Source: Amylibacter sp. IMCC11727 | GTDB lineage: Bacteria > Pseudomonadota > Alphaproteobacteria > Rhodobacterales > Rhodobacteraceae | Direction of reading: 5' to 3' | DNA: 64,000 bases | Assembly (NCBI RefSeq): GCF_029854195.1 | Contig: NZ_CP122960.1 | Location: forward strand, 1 to 64,000 | Part shown: piece by piece, positions 1 to 7,762 of the stretch | How positions within the stretch are numbered: position 1 is the first letter of the stretch | How the letters are laid out: each line of letters starts with the position of its first letter | Translations under genes and position numbers: made by a program | Notes under the pieces: generated by a model | Database searches by the model: none | The model's input: the letters and a program-made list of their open reading frames with translations, nothing else | Told to the model about the DNA's origin: nothing

Positions 1-65
1 TGACGGTTTTTTCGTGTGTGTGACAAAATTACCCAATAAAATCAAAATGTTAGATATGTGCAGAT

Positions 66-83
66 TCGCAAACTAATTTGCGA
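66..83. other. Short perfect stem-loop upstream of rhodanese
   Basis: TCGCAAA and TTTGCGA form a 7-bp perfect stem with a 4-base loop in AT-rich leader DNA. No T-run follows on either strand, so it is not a clear terminator. It could be a regulator site. I saw no DnaA box (TTATCCACA) around it. Confidence 0.35.
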
Positions 84-199
84 GTCAACAGATAAGAGTC
101 GTTGTTGTGTGCGGGAAACTGTTGGTATCACAGTTCAGTGATTCATCGCTGAGATAAGAATCAATAATTAAAACCCGTCGTGCTGGAGCGCCCTGAAAG

Positions 200-637
200 A
201 TGATCAACCAAGTTTCGGAAGTTGGACCACAGGAAACTTGGGATGCTCTGAAAGAGACCCCAGATGCGGTGATGGTGGATGTGCGGACACAGGCCGAATG
301 GTCGTTCGTTGGTCTGCCAGACCTGACCGAGTTGGGCAAAGAGCCACTTTTGAACCAGTGGGCCACTTTGCCTGGAATGCAACAAAACACATCCTTTCTG
401 GATGATTTAACACGCCAATTGGATGGGGCTGCTCCGTCCAAAATATTTTTTATGTGTCGATCTGGTGTCCGCTCTTTGTCAGCGGCGCATTTGGTGGCGG
501 AGGCCTTTGCTGCAAATGGCCAAAGCGTTGAATGCGTAAACATCATCGGTGGGTTCGAAGGTGACTTGGACCAATCCCGCCACAGAGGAAATGTAAACGG
601 CTGGAAAAATAGTGGATTGCCTTGGCGGCAGTCTTAA
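200..637 (+). CDS. Rhodanese-like domain protein
   Basis: A 145-residue single-domain rhodanese (sulfurtransferase fold), probably cytoplasmic as no signal peptide is visible. Residues near 23-30 (MVDVRTQAEW) match the N-terminal rhodanese motif, and MCRSGVRS near residue 78 is the active-site loop with the catalytic Cys. The sulfur donor and acceptor cannot be read from sequence. It ends 16 bases before dnaA and may be cotranscribed with it. The ATG at 200 is the first in-frame start and gives the usual length. Confidence 0.9.
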   Translation: MINQVSEVGPQETWDALKETPDAVMVDVRTQAEWSFVGLPDLTELGKEPLLNQWATLPGMQQNTSFLDDLTRQLDGAAPSKIFFMCRSGVRSLSAAHLVAEAFAANGQSVECVNIIGGFEGDLDQSRHRGNVNGWKNSGLPWRQS

Positions 638-653
638 AGATTTTGGGGACAGT

Positions 654-2009
654 ATGACAATTGAAGTTTGGGGATCTGTTCAAGATCGGCTGCGCAAGGA
701 CTTGGGCGCGGACGCATTTAAGAACTGGATTGAGCCACTAAAATTCGAAGGCCTTGAAGGCTCTGTCGCGCGATTCCATGCGCCGACAGGATTCTTGGGC
801 AATTGGGTTTCACGCAATTATTCCGATAAAATCCAAACGCTGTTTGCAGAGTTTGGAGCGGCTGTTGCGCGTGTTGAATTTTCGTCGGGTTTGGCCAAAG
901 CGGCCCCTGCGGCGGATAAGAAACCTGTGCAGCCTGTGCAGAAAGTTCAGAGCACTGGGTCTGCTGATTTGCCAGGCGCGCCGCTGGACAAGCGGTTCAC
1001 GTTCGATAATTTCGTTGTGGGCAAGCCAAACGAGCTGGCGCATGCGGCGGCCCGACGTGTGTCTGAAGGTGGCCCTGTTACGTTTAACCCGTTGTTCCTG
1101 TATGGTGGCGTTGGTTTGGGGAAAACCCATTTGATGCACGCGATTGCATGGGATGCGAAGCGCCGTAATCCAGATGCGCGGGTTCTTTATCTGTCTGCGG
1201 AACAGTTCATGTACCGTTTCGTGCAGGCGTTGCGGTTTAAGGACACTATGAGCTTTAAGGAATTGTTCCGATCCGTTGACTTGTTGATGGTGGATGATGT
1301 GCAATTCATTGCGGGCAAGGACAGCACGCAAGACGAGTTTTTCCACACGTTCAATGCGCTGGTGGATCAGAACAAACAGATCGTGATTTCTGCGGACCGT
1401 GCGCCCGGTGAAATTGACGGCTTGGAAGAGCGGATCAAGTCACGCCTTCAGTGGGGGTTGGTCGTGGACCTGCACCCGACGGATTACGAATTGCGTCTTG
1501 GGATTTTGCAAACAAAGGCGGAGATGCAAGCCGCCCATTATCCCGAAGTGAAGATCGCGGATGGGGTGATGGAGTTCCTTGCACATCGGATTTCCACCAA
1601 TGTGCGGGTTCTGGAAGGGGCGCTGACGCGGCTGTATGCTTTTGCATCGCTTGTGGGGCGTGAAGTAACGTTGGATGTGGCGCAGGAATGTCTGGCAGAC
1701 ATTTTGCGGGCATCGGATCGCAAAGTTACGGTGGATGAGATCATTCGCAAAGTGGCGGATCATTATAACATTCGCATGACAGATATCCTATCGCCGAAAC
1801 GGGCACGGGCGGTGGCAAGACCCCGTCAGGTTGGGATGTTCTTGGCCAAGACTCTGACGTCCAAATCATTGCCTGAAATCGGTCGTCGGTTTGGCGGGCG
1901 GGACCACACAACGGTGATCCATGCGGTGAAAAAGATCGAAGAGTTACGCTCTGTCGATAATCAGATCGCAGAAGATGTGGAATTGCTGCGCCGTATGCTG
2001 GAAGCGTAA
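654..2009 (+). CDS. dnaA: Chromosomal replication initiator DnaA
   Basis: DnaA binds origin DNA and opens it as an ATP-dependent AAA+ oligomer. The 451-residue protein has the N-terminal helicase-loading domain, a short variable linker rich in Pro, Lys and Gln (about 88-115), the Walker A GGVGLGKTH, Walker B LLMVDDVQF, and the C-terminal DnaA-box-binding signature GGRDHTTVIHAVKK. I chose the ATG at 654 (MTIEVWG) over an upstream in-frame ATG at 612 that overlaps the rhodanese gene, because GGGGAC lies just upstream and the family starts there. A strong terminator follows. Confidence 0.98.
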   Translation: MTIEVWGSVQDRLRKDLGADAFKNWIEPLKFEGLEGSVARFHAPTGFLGNWVSRNYSDKIQTLFAEFGAAVARVEFSSGLAKAAPAADKKPVQPVQKVQSTGSADLPGAPLDKRFTFDNFVVGKPNELAHAAARRVSEGGPVTFNPLFLYGGVGLGKTHLMHAIAWDAKRRNPDARVLYLSAEQFMYRFVQALRFKDTMSFKELFRSVDLLMVDDVQFIAGKDSTQDEFFHTFNALVDQNKQIVISADRAPGEIDGLEERIKSRLQWGLVVDLHPTDYELRLGILQTKAEMQAAHYPEVKIADGVMEFLAHRISTNVRVLEGALTRLYAFASLVGREVTLDVAQECLADILRASDRKVTVDEIIRKVADHYNIRMTDILSPKRARAVARPRQVGMFLAKTLTSKSLPEIGRRFGGRDHTTVIHAVKKIEELRSVDNQIAEDVELLRRMLEA

Positions 2010-2031
2010 AGCGGCCGCAGGATTGATTTAG

Positions 2032-2064
2032 CAGGCGTATCGGAAACGATGCGCCTGTTTTATT
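2032..2064 (+). terminator. Rho-independent terminator after dnaA
   Basis: CAGGCG and CGCCTG pair around an extended stem closed by a GAAA tetraloop, followed by TTTTATTTT. It lies between the dnaA stop and the stop of the convergent SGNH hydrolase gene. Confidence 0.85.
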
Positions 2065-2746
2065 TTGTCTTGATCACGCGCGCGATGCGTTTGCCGATTT
2101 CACGGCTGCCTTTGATGGATGGGTGGATCATGTCCGCGCCGTGAAAGCTGCGGTCTCCGTGCGGTACAAGATCGCGAACGGAGACATGGAACACGCCAGA
2201 ATCGGTTTTGGCAAAGGCCTTCATGCGGCGTTCCAATTCATCCCCTTCATTGCGGCAGTGTTCGATGGGTGATCCGGCCCCGGGGCTGCGAAGATAGCCC
2301 ACATAAATCACCTTTGCCCCCGTTTTGCGGATCTTTTTAATCAGTTTCGGGATAGCGCCTGCGCCATTGCCGTTTTTCGCGGCGAGTTTGTTGAGTTTGC
2401 GATCACAGCGTGAACAGCCACAGCCCAACCAAAGATCATTGCCGCCACCGTTCATGATGACCCAATCCCAATCACCTTTGCGGTATTGTTTGCCGATGTT
2501 GAGCCCTAAGCTGCCCGTGATGGGAAGGTTATAAATAATCCGTGCGCCCAGAACGGAGTTGTCTTTCACCTGCATGCCTTTGGCCCGTTCCACGTAATTG
2601 GACACGGCGCGCCCTGAAATGCGGTGTGCTGCCAACATAGAATCGCCAATGGCCAAGATGCGCGGCTGTTTATCCTGCGCCGCGATTGGCGTGCTGGTAA
2701 AAGCAACCATAGCAATGAAAAGCGTGGCATGAAGACGTTTGAACAT
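2060..2746 (-). CDS. Secreted SGNH/GDSL-type hydrolase
   Basis: A 228-residue protein with a Sec signal peptide (MFKRLHATLFIAMVAF ending near PIAAQ), so periplasmic or secreted. SGNH blocks are visible: GDS (block I, nucleophile Ser), GGGND (block III), and DMIHPS (block V, Asp and His of the triad). Families with this fold hydrolyse esters, and some act on cell-wall or polysaccharide acetyl groups; the substrate here is not evident. A Cys-rich stretch (GCGCSRCDRK) sits just after block III. It is convergent with dnaA. Confidence 0.85.
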   Translation of the reverse strand: MFKRLHATLFIAMVAFTSTPIAAQDKQPRILAIGDSMLAAHRISGRAVSNYVERAKGMQVKDNSVLGARIIYNLPITGSLGLNIGKQYRKGDWDWVIMNGGGNDLWLGCGCSRCDRKLNKLAAKNGNGAGAIPKLIKKIRKTGAKVIYVGYLRSPGAGSPIEHCRNEGDELERRMKAFAKTDSGVFHVSVRDLVPHGDRSFHGADMIHPSIKGSREIGKRIARVIKTK

Positions 2747-2992
2747 AAGAAACCCGAAATTGGTTAAGTGAATTTAAGTTTCATCTGTATTAGTGAAAAA
2801 TTTGTGACGACATCAAAGAAAATTACGCATTTCTAAAATTCCACCAATTTGTGTGGATTTATAGCACTGAAGACCGCTTTGGCTTGACCCTCGCGCCCCT
2901 CCCATGCTTTGTGAAACAGAACTTGTATTCGAGGCCATTTGGCGTAGAGTCTGCGGCCCACGCAGCACCATAGGCAACCCAAGGAGCGGGAC

Positions 2993-4111
2993 ATGAAAGT
3001 CAGTATCGAACGCAGCGCATTGCTCAAGGCTATGTCGCAGGCTCAATCGGTTGTGGAGCGGCGCAATACGATCCCAATTCTGGCCAATGTCCTGATCGAA
3101 GCGGAAGGATCATCCGTCAGTTTCCGCGCCACGGATTTGGATATCGAAGTGGTGGATAAAACCCCTGCCATGGTAGAGCGTGCGGGTGCGACAACGGTTG
3201 GCGCACACACGTTGCATGAAATCGTTCGCAAACTGCCAGATGGGGCGATGGTTGAATTGGTGGATGATGGCGCATCTGGGCGTTTGGATGTGATCGCTGG
3301 GCGGTCCAACTTTAGCCTCGCGACACTGCCTAAAGAAGATTTCCCTGTGATGGCGTCGTCTGAATACGATTGTAATTTCAGTGCGAACTCTGCGGTGTTG
3401 CGGCGTTTGTTTGATAAGTCAAAGTTTGCGATTTCTACTGAAGAAACACGGTATTATCTGAACGGTGTTTACATGCACGCGGCAGATGGGGATGGCGGGC
3501 AAAAACTGCGCTGTGTGGCGACAGATGGCCACCGTTTGGCACGCATTGATGCGGATTTGCCGTCGGGTGCTGATGGGTTGCCAGGTGTGATTGTGCCGCG
3601 CAAAACGGTTGGCGAGCTGCGCAAATTATTGGAAGACGATGATGCGGATATCGCCGTGTCTGTGTCTGAAACCAAGGTGCGGTTTGCAACGCCAGAAATC
3701 ACGCTGACATCTAAGGTGATTGACGGGTCTTTCCCTGATTACACACGGGTTATTCCGCAAGGCAACACGCGCCGTTTGGAAGTGGACGCGGCGGAATTTG
3801 CCAAAGCAGTGGATCGGGTATCAACCGTGTCCAGCGAACGGTCTCGGGCCGTTAAATTGGCACTGGATGAGGATCGTTTGGTTCTGTCCGTGAACGCACC
3901 AGACAGCGGTGCAGCGGAAGAAGAACTGGCAGTTGCTTACGGGGATGAACGGCTGGAAATCGGGTTTAACGCGAAATACCTGTTGGAAATTGCAGGCCAA
4001 GTGGACCGTGAAAACGCGGTGTTCATGTTCAATTCTTCGGGCGATCCAACTCTGATGCGCGAAGGCAACGACGAAAGCGCTGTTTACGTCGTGATGCCGA
4101 TGCGGGTGTAA
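2993..4111 (+). CDS. dnaN: DNA polymerase III beta sliding clamp
   Basis: The 372-residue beta clamp tethers DNA polymerase III to DNA. It has the family N-terminus (MKVSIERSALLKAMSQAQSV) and the C-terminal MPMRV that closes the peptide-binding pocket. AAGGAG precedes the ATG by about 7 bases. The 246-base AT-rich gap upstream probably holds its promoter. recF starts 5 bases after its stop. Confidence 0.98.
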   Translation: MKVSIERSALLKAMSQAQSVVERRNTIPILANVLIEAEGSSVSFRATDLDIEVVDKTPAMVERAGATTVGAHTLHEIVRKLPDGAMVELVDDGASGRLDVIAGRSNFSLATLPKEDFPVMASSEYDCNFSANSAVLRRLFDKSKFAISTEETRYYLNGVYMHAADGDGGQKLRCVATDGHRLARIDADLPSGADGLPGVIVPRKTVGELRKLLEDDDADIAVSVSETKVRFATPEITLTSKVIDGSFPDYTRVIPQGNTRRLEVDAAEFAKAVDRVSTVSSERSRAVKLALDEDRLVLSVNAPDSGAAEEELAVAYGDERLEIGFNAKYLLEIAGQVDRENAVFMFNSSGDPTLMREGNDESAVYVVMPMRV

Positions 4112-4116
4112 CGGAT

Positions 4117-5229
4117 TTGGCGGCTCCGTCACTGGCGCTGCAAAGCCTGACGCTTTCTCATTTTCGATCCCACAAGCGGACCGTTCTGGAAACAGACGGA
4201 CGCCCTGTGGCGATTTATGGTGCGAATGGGGCAGGCAAAACCAATATTCTGGAAGCAATTTCGATGCTGTCGCCTGGCCGTGGTTTGCGCGGGGCGAAAG
4301 TGGATGAATTGGTGCGATCCCAAGAGGCCGTTGGCTGGAAGGTATCGGGTGTTTTGCAAAGTCTGAGCCAAGTTCACGAGGTGGAAACATCTTTTGATGG
4401 GACGGGCTCGCGCAAGGTTCTGATTGATGAGAAAACGGCTTCGCAAGCGGCGCTTGGTCGGATTGGGCGGGTGGTTTGGCTGGTTCCTGTGATGGATCGT
4501 TTGTGGGTTGAAGGGGCCGATGGGCGGCGGCGGTTTTTGGATCGGATGGCCATGAGCTTTCATCCGTCGCATGCAGAGGCATCGCTGACCTATGAGAAGG
4601 CGATGCGCGAACGCAATCGGATGCTGAAAGACGGGGTGCGTGACCCAAGCTGGTACAGCGCGGTAGAGGCGCAAATGGCCAAAGCAGGGGCGGTGATCCA
4701 TAAAAACCGTCTAGAGGCGCTTGAGATGTTGGCGGCAGCGCAGGAACAGGCCGACACGGCGTTTCCTGCGGCGGAGTGTGCGTTGGTGCATGCAGAGGGA
4801 ATCGAAATGCCCGCAAGTGATGAAGATCTGGCGATGGCGTTTGCTGACAGTCGCCCGCGGGATTTGATGGCAGGGCGCACGTTGGTGGGACCACATCGCG
4901 CGGATTTGGAGGCGGTGTATTCCGCGAAGGGCGTGGCGGCGCGGAAATGTTCAACAGGGGAGCAGAAGGCGCTTTTGGTGTCGCTGATCCTTGCCAATGG
5001 GCGGGCGTTGGCCGCGGAGTTTGGTGCGCCACCGATTTACCTGCTGGACGAAGTGGCTGCGCATTTGGACGCGGATCGTCGCGCTGCGCTTTACGACGAA
5101 ATTTGCGCGCTGGGCGCGCAGGCGTGGATGACGGGCACAGGGCCAGAATTGTTTGAGGATTTGGGCGACCGTGCCATGCGATTGGATGTAACAGAACACG
5201 CGGGTGTGTCATCTGTGGCCGTGGTTTGA
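4117..5229 (+). CDS. recF: DNA replication and repair protein RecF
   Basis: RecF is an SMC-like ATPase that loads RecA at gaps. The 370-residue protein has Walker A GANGAGKTN near residue 35, the signature-like STGEQKA near 281, and Walker B YLLDEVAAHLD near 310. The start is a TTG at 4117, 5 bases after dnaN, with no strong ribosome site, consistent with translational coupling. dnaN-recF is the standard bacterial order. Confidence 0.96.
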   Translation: MAAPSLALQSLTLSHFRSHKRTVLETDGRPVAIYGANGAGKTNILEAISMLSPGRGLRGAKVDELVRSQEAVGWKVSGVLQSLSQVHEVETSFDGTGSRKVLIDEKTASQAALGRIGRVVWLVPVMDRLWVEGADGRRRFLDRMAMSFHPSHAEASLTYEKAMRERNRMLKDGVRDPSWYSAVEAQMAKAGAVIHKNRLEALEMLAAAQEQADTAFPAAECALVHAEGIEMPASDEDLAMAFADSRPRDLMAGRTLVGPHRADLEAVYSAKGVAARKCSTGEQKALLVSLILANGRALAAEFGAPPIYLLDEVAAHLDADRRAALYDEICALGAQAWMTGTGPELFEDLGDRAMRLDVTEHAGVSSVAVV

Positions 5230-5239
5230 GGAGAGAGTG

Positions 5240-5668
5240 ATGGATGCACAACGGGTAACGATGGTGACGCTGGCTGTGGCAGATTTGAGCGTGTCGCGCA
5301 CGTTTTACGAACAGCTTGGCTGGATTGAGGCCGAGGTTGGCAACGACGACATCGCGTTTTACAAATTGCGGGGGCTGTTTTTATCGCTGTATCGGCGGGA
5401 AAAATTGACCAGTGATATTGGCATGCCGATCAAAAAACGTGCCACGGGGGCGATCACGCTGGCTACGAACTATGCCTCACAAGCCGAGGTGGACGCGGCA
5501 TTTCAGGCGGCGCTGGATGCGGGGGCCGTGGCGATTACGCAGCCAGAAGAGGTGTTCTGGGGCGGATATTCGGGCAACTTTGCCGATCCTGACGGGCACA
5601 TGTGGGAAGTGGCGCACAACCCGTTTTGGTCGTTTGACGGTGATGGGTATTTAGTAGGGGAAGCGTGA
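5240..5668 (+). CDS. VOC-superfamily protein (glyoxalase-like)
   Basis: A 142-residue protein of the vicinal-oxygen-chelate fold, with the repeated beta-alpha-beta pattern (LAVADLSVSRTFYEQLGW at the start, and FADPDGHMWEVAHNP in the second half). The glutamate in HMWEV is a usual metal ligand of this superfamily. It could be a lactoylglutathione lyase or dioxygenase relative; the substrate is not evident. GAGGAGAG precedes the ATG at 5240, and the stop overlaps the next start by 1 base. Confidence 0.85.
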   Translation: MDAQRVTMVTLAVADLSVSRTFYEQLGWIEAEVGNDDIAFYKLRGLFLSLYRREKLTSDIGMPIKKRATGAITLATNYASQAEVDAAFQAALDAGAVAITQPEEVFWGGYSGNFADPDGHMWEVAHNPFWSFDGDGYLVGEA

Positions 5669-6474
5669 TGGATGCTGTATCCCCAGACATGCGCCGCATC
5701 ATTGATGCGCGATTGGCTGACATCGCCAACGAAGACGAAGTCAAAATTCTGCTGGCCATTGAATCGGGGTCGCGGGCATGGGGCTTTCATTCACCAGACA
5801 GCGATTACGATGTGCGATTTATTTACGCGCGACCCGTGGATTGGCATTTGGGTTTGGAAAAGAAGCGGGACGTGGTGGAACGACCCATCGATGATGAGTT
5901 GGACTTTTCGGGATGGGATATCGGTAAAGCTCTGACGCTTGCCCTCGGATCAAATGCCGTAGTGGCGGAGTGGCTGCAATCACCCATTGTTTACGCAGCA
6001 CATCCCGAGTTCATCAAAGATTTAACTGAATTTTGTGCGACCGTTTTGGATCGGAAATCGGTATCTTGGCATTATCTGTCATTGTATGCGCGGCAGGAAA
6101 AACGGGCGCGATTGGATGATGGGCAGATTCAGTTGAAGCGATATTTTTACATGATCCGCCCGATACTTGCGTTGCGTTGGATGCGCATTACTTCGGCCCC
6201 GATGCCGCCAATGGACATGGCCAATTTATGTGCTGGCGCAGATTTGTCTTTTGCACAACAGGATGCGCTTGATGGATTGACCGAACAAAAGAAAGCCATC
6301 AGTGAACGCGGACAAGTTGGCGCATCGGTGCCTATTCTTGATGAATTGATGCGGGAGGAAGAGAGTCTGACACGCGCTTGGCTGCAATCAGCCGAGCCAA
6401 ACAAGGCCAAACCAGATCACTGGGCTGTGGCCAGTGATTTGAATCGAAAATATGTTCGGATGGCAGGAATATGA
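5668..6474 (+). CDS. YcgL-type predicted nucleotidyltransferase
   Basis: A 268-residue protein of the DNA polymerase beta-like nucleotidyltransferase superfamily. The motif GSRAWGFHSPDSDYDVRF (about residues 31-48) supplies the GS and DxD-type metal-binding residues, and the C-terminal part is helical as in YcgL-family proteins. The biological substrate is unknown. It is tightly packed with the preceding VOC gene (TGATG overlap) and the following LysE-type exporter (ATGA overlap). Confidence 0.85.
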   Translation: MDAVSPDMRRIIDARLADIANEDEVKILLAIESGSRAWGFHSPDSDYDVRFIYARPVDWHLGLEKKRDVVERPIDDELDFSGWDIGKALTLALGSNAVVAEWLQSPIVYAAHPEFIKDLTEFCATVLDRKSVSWHYLSLYARQEKRARLDDGQIQLKRYFYMIRPILALRWMRITSAPMPPMDMANLCAGADLSFAQQDALDGLTEQKKAISERGQVGASVPILDELMREEESLTRAWLQSAEPNKAKPDHWAVASDLNRKYVRMAGI

Positions 6475-7094
6475 CCGCGTCTTTTCTAGACCTGCTGTTC
6501 TATGCGGGTGCGATTTTTTTGTTGTTTGCGACGCCTGGTCCCGTTTGGGTGGCGTTGATTGCGCGTGCGCTTTCTGGTGGGTTTCACAGTGCTTGGCCGT
6601 TGGCGCTCGGTGTGGTTGTGGGGGATGTGTTGTGGCCGCTGGTGGCGATTTTTGGGGTGAGCTATCTGGTGTCCGTGTACGCCGATTTCATGTTCGTTCT
6701 GAAAATTATTGGTGCGATCATGTTTGTGTTCATGGGGGTACAACTGCTGCGTAAACCTGTGGCGGCGATGGGGAAGTCTGACAGTCGTTTGACGCGGCCT
6801 AGTATGTGGGCGGGGTTTATGGCGGGGCTGTTGGTGATCCTGTCCAATCCCAAGGCGATTTTGTTTTACATGGGGGCGCTGCCGAGTTTTTTCGATTTCC
6901 GCACCATTACGGTTTGGGACATTGCGGCGATCTGTTCGATTTCGTTGATTGTGCCGCTGCTCGGCAATGTGGCGCTGGCGGCGATGGTGGATCGGATGCG
7001 GGTGTTTTTGGCATCCCCTGAAGCGATCCGTCGGCTGAATGTGGTGTCTGGTGTGCTGTTGATCGGCGTGGGTTTGCTGATTGCAGTGACCTAG
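6471..7094 (+). CDS. LysE/RhtB family exporter
   Basis: A 207-residue inner-membrane protein with about six hydrophobic segments. The N-terminal FATPGPVWVALIARALSGG is the LysE/RhtB signature, and the central LLVILSNPKAILFYMGALPSFF is also conserved. Family members export amino acids or related metabolites; the substrate is not determined. Its start overlaps the preceding stop. Confidence 0.9.
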   Translation: MTASFLDLLFYAGAIFLLFATPGPVWVALIARALSGGFHSAWPLALGVVVGDVLWPLVAIFGVSYLVSVYADFMFVLKIIGAIMFVFMGVQLLRKPVAAMGKSDSRLTRPSMWAGFMAGLLVILSNPKAILFYMGALPSFFDFRTITVWDIAAICSISLIVPLLGNVALAAMVDRMRVFLASPEAIRRLNVVSGVLLIGVGLLIAVT

Positions 7095-7164
7095 CGGAAC
7101 TGTGATTTTTCAGTCCGTGAAGGGCGCGGTACACAGACGCACATTCAACCCGAAAGGACACGTT

Positions 7165-7617
7165 ATGAAAAGAACTCTGATTGCCGCCGCAGTAGCCGTT
7201 ATTTCTATGTCCAGCATCGCGAAAGCTGAAAGCATGATTGCAAAAAATTCCCCGCATTCTGTCGCTGAAACCATTGACCGATTGGCCGCTGCTGTTGAAG
7301 GCGCTGGTGCCAAGGTGTTTGCCCGTGTGGACCACGCGGCGGGGGCTGCGAGCGTGGATATGGAGCTGCGTCCAACGCAGATGTTGATGTTTGGAAATCC
7401 AAAGCTCGGCACACCAGCGATGCTTGCGTCACAGACCATGGGTCTTGACCTGCCATTGCGGGTTTTGGCGTATCAAACAGAAGATGGCAGTGTTGTTGTC
7501 ACCTACCAAAACCCTGCAAATATGGCGAAAGCCCATGGTGCGGACGCCGATTTAGAGGTGTTCAAAAAGATGACAGGTGCGCTGAATAAGCTGACTGAAA
7601 AGGCGATTTCTGAGTAA
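7165..7617 (+). CDS. Exported DUF302 protein
   Basis: A 150-residue protein with a Sec signal peptide (MKRTLIAAAVAVISMSSIAKA) and a DUF302 domain. The stretch MLMFGNPKLGTPAM is typical of this domain, followed by a conserved LPLRVLAYQ-type strand. The function is unknown; it is likely periplasmic. The ATG at 7165 is preferred because the signal peptide begins there and GAAAGGA lies upstream. Confidence 0.88.
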   Translation: MKRTLIAAAVAVISMSSIAKAESMIAKNSPHSVAETIDRLAAAVEGAGAKVFARVDHAAGAASVDMELRPTQMLMFGNPKLGTPAMLASQTMGLDLPLRVLAYQTEDGSVVVTYQNPANMAKAHGADADLEVFKKMTGALNKLTEKAISE

Positions 7618-7640
7618 CCGTTTTCACAGTTACGACCTGT

Positions 7641-7674
7641 AAAGAGCGTGCCTTTGGCGCGCTCTTTCGCGTTT
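7641..7674 (+). terminator. Rho-independent terminator after DUF302 gene
   Basis: AAAGAGCG and CGCTCTTT pair across a short loop, followed by CGCGTTTT. Confidence 0.75.
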
Positions 7675-7762
7675 TGGTGCGGGAACCGAATTGTCTACAA
7701 AATCTTGTGACAAACACTCTTAAAACCTCTATAAATTGTGGAAAATAACGAGGGTCAGTCGC

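Noticed and set aside
1..199. Chromosomal origin upstream of dnaA
   Set aside because: I found no TTATCCACA-type DnaA boxes, and only one short stem-loop. The region is too short to decide, so no origin is called.
2747..2992. Origin in the AT-rich gap before dnaN
   Set aside because: One weak DnaA-box-like TGTGGATTT is visible at 2853, too little to support an origin.
3821..5251. 476-codon minus-strand ORF opposite dnaN and recF
   Set aside because: Pro-, His- and Ser-rich composition and no recognisable domain; it is antisense to two well-supported genes.
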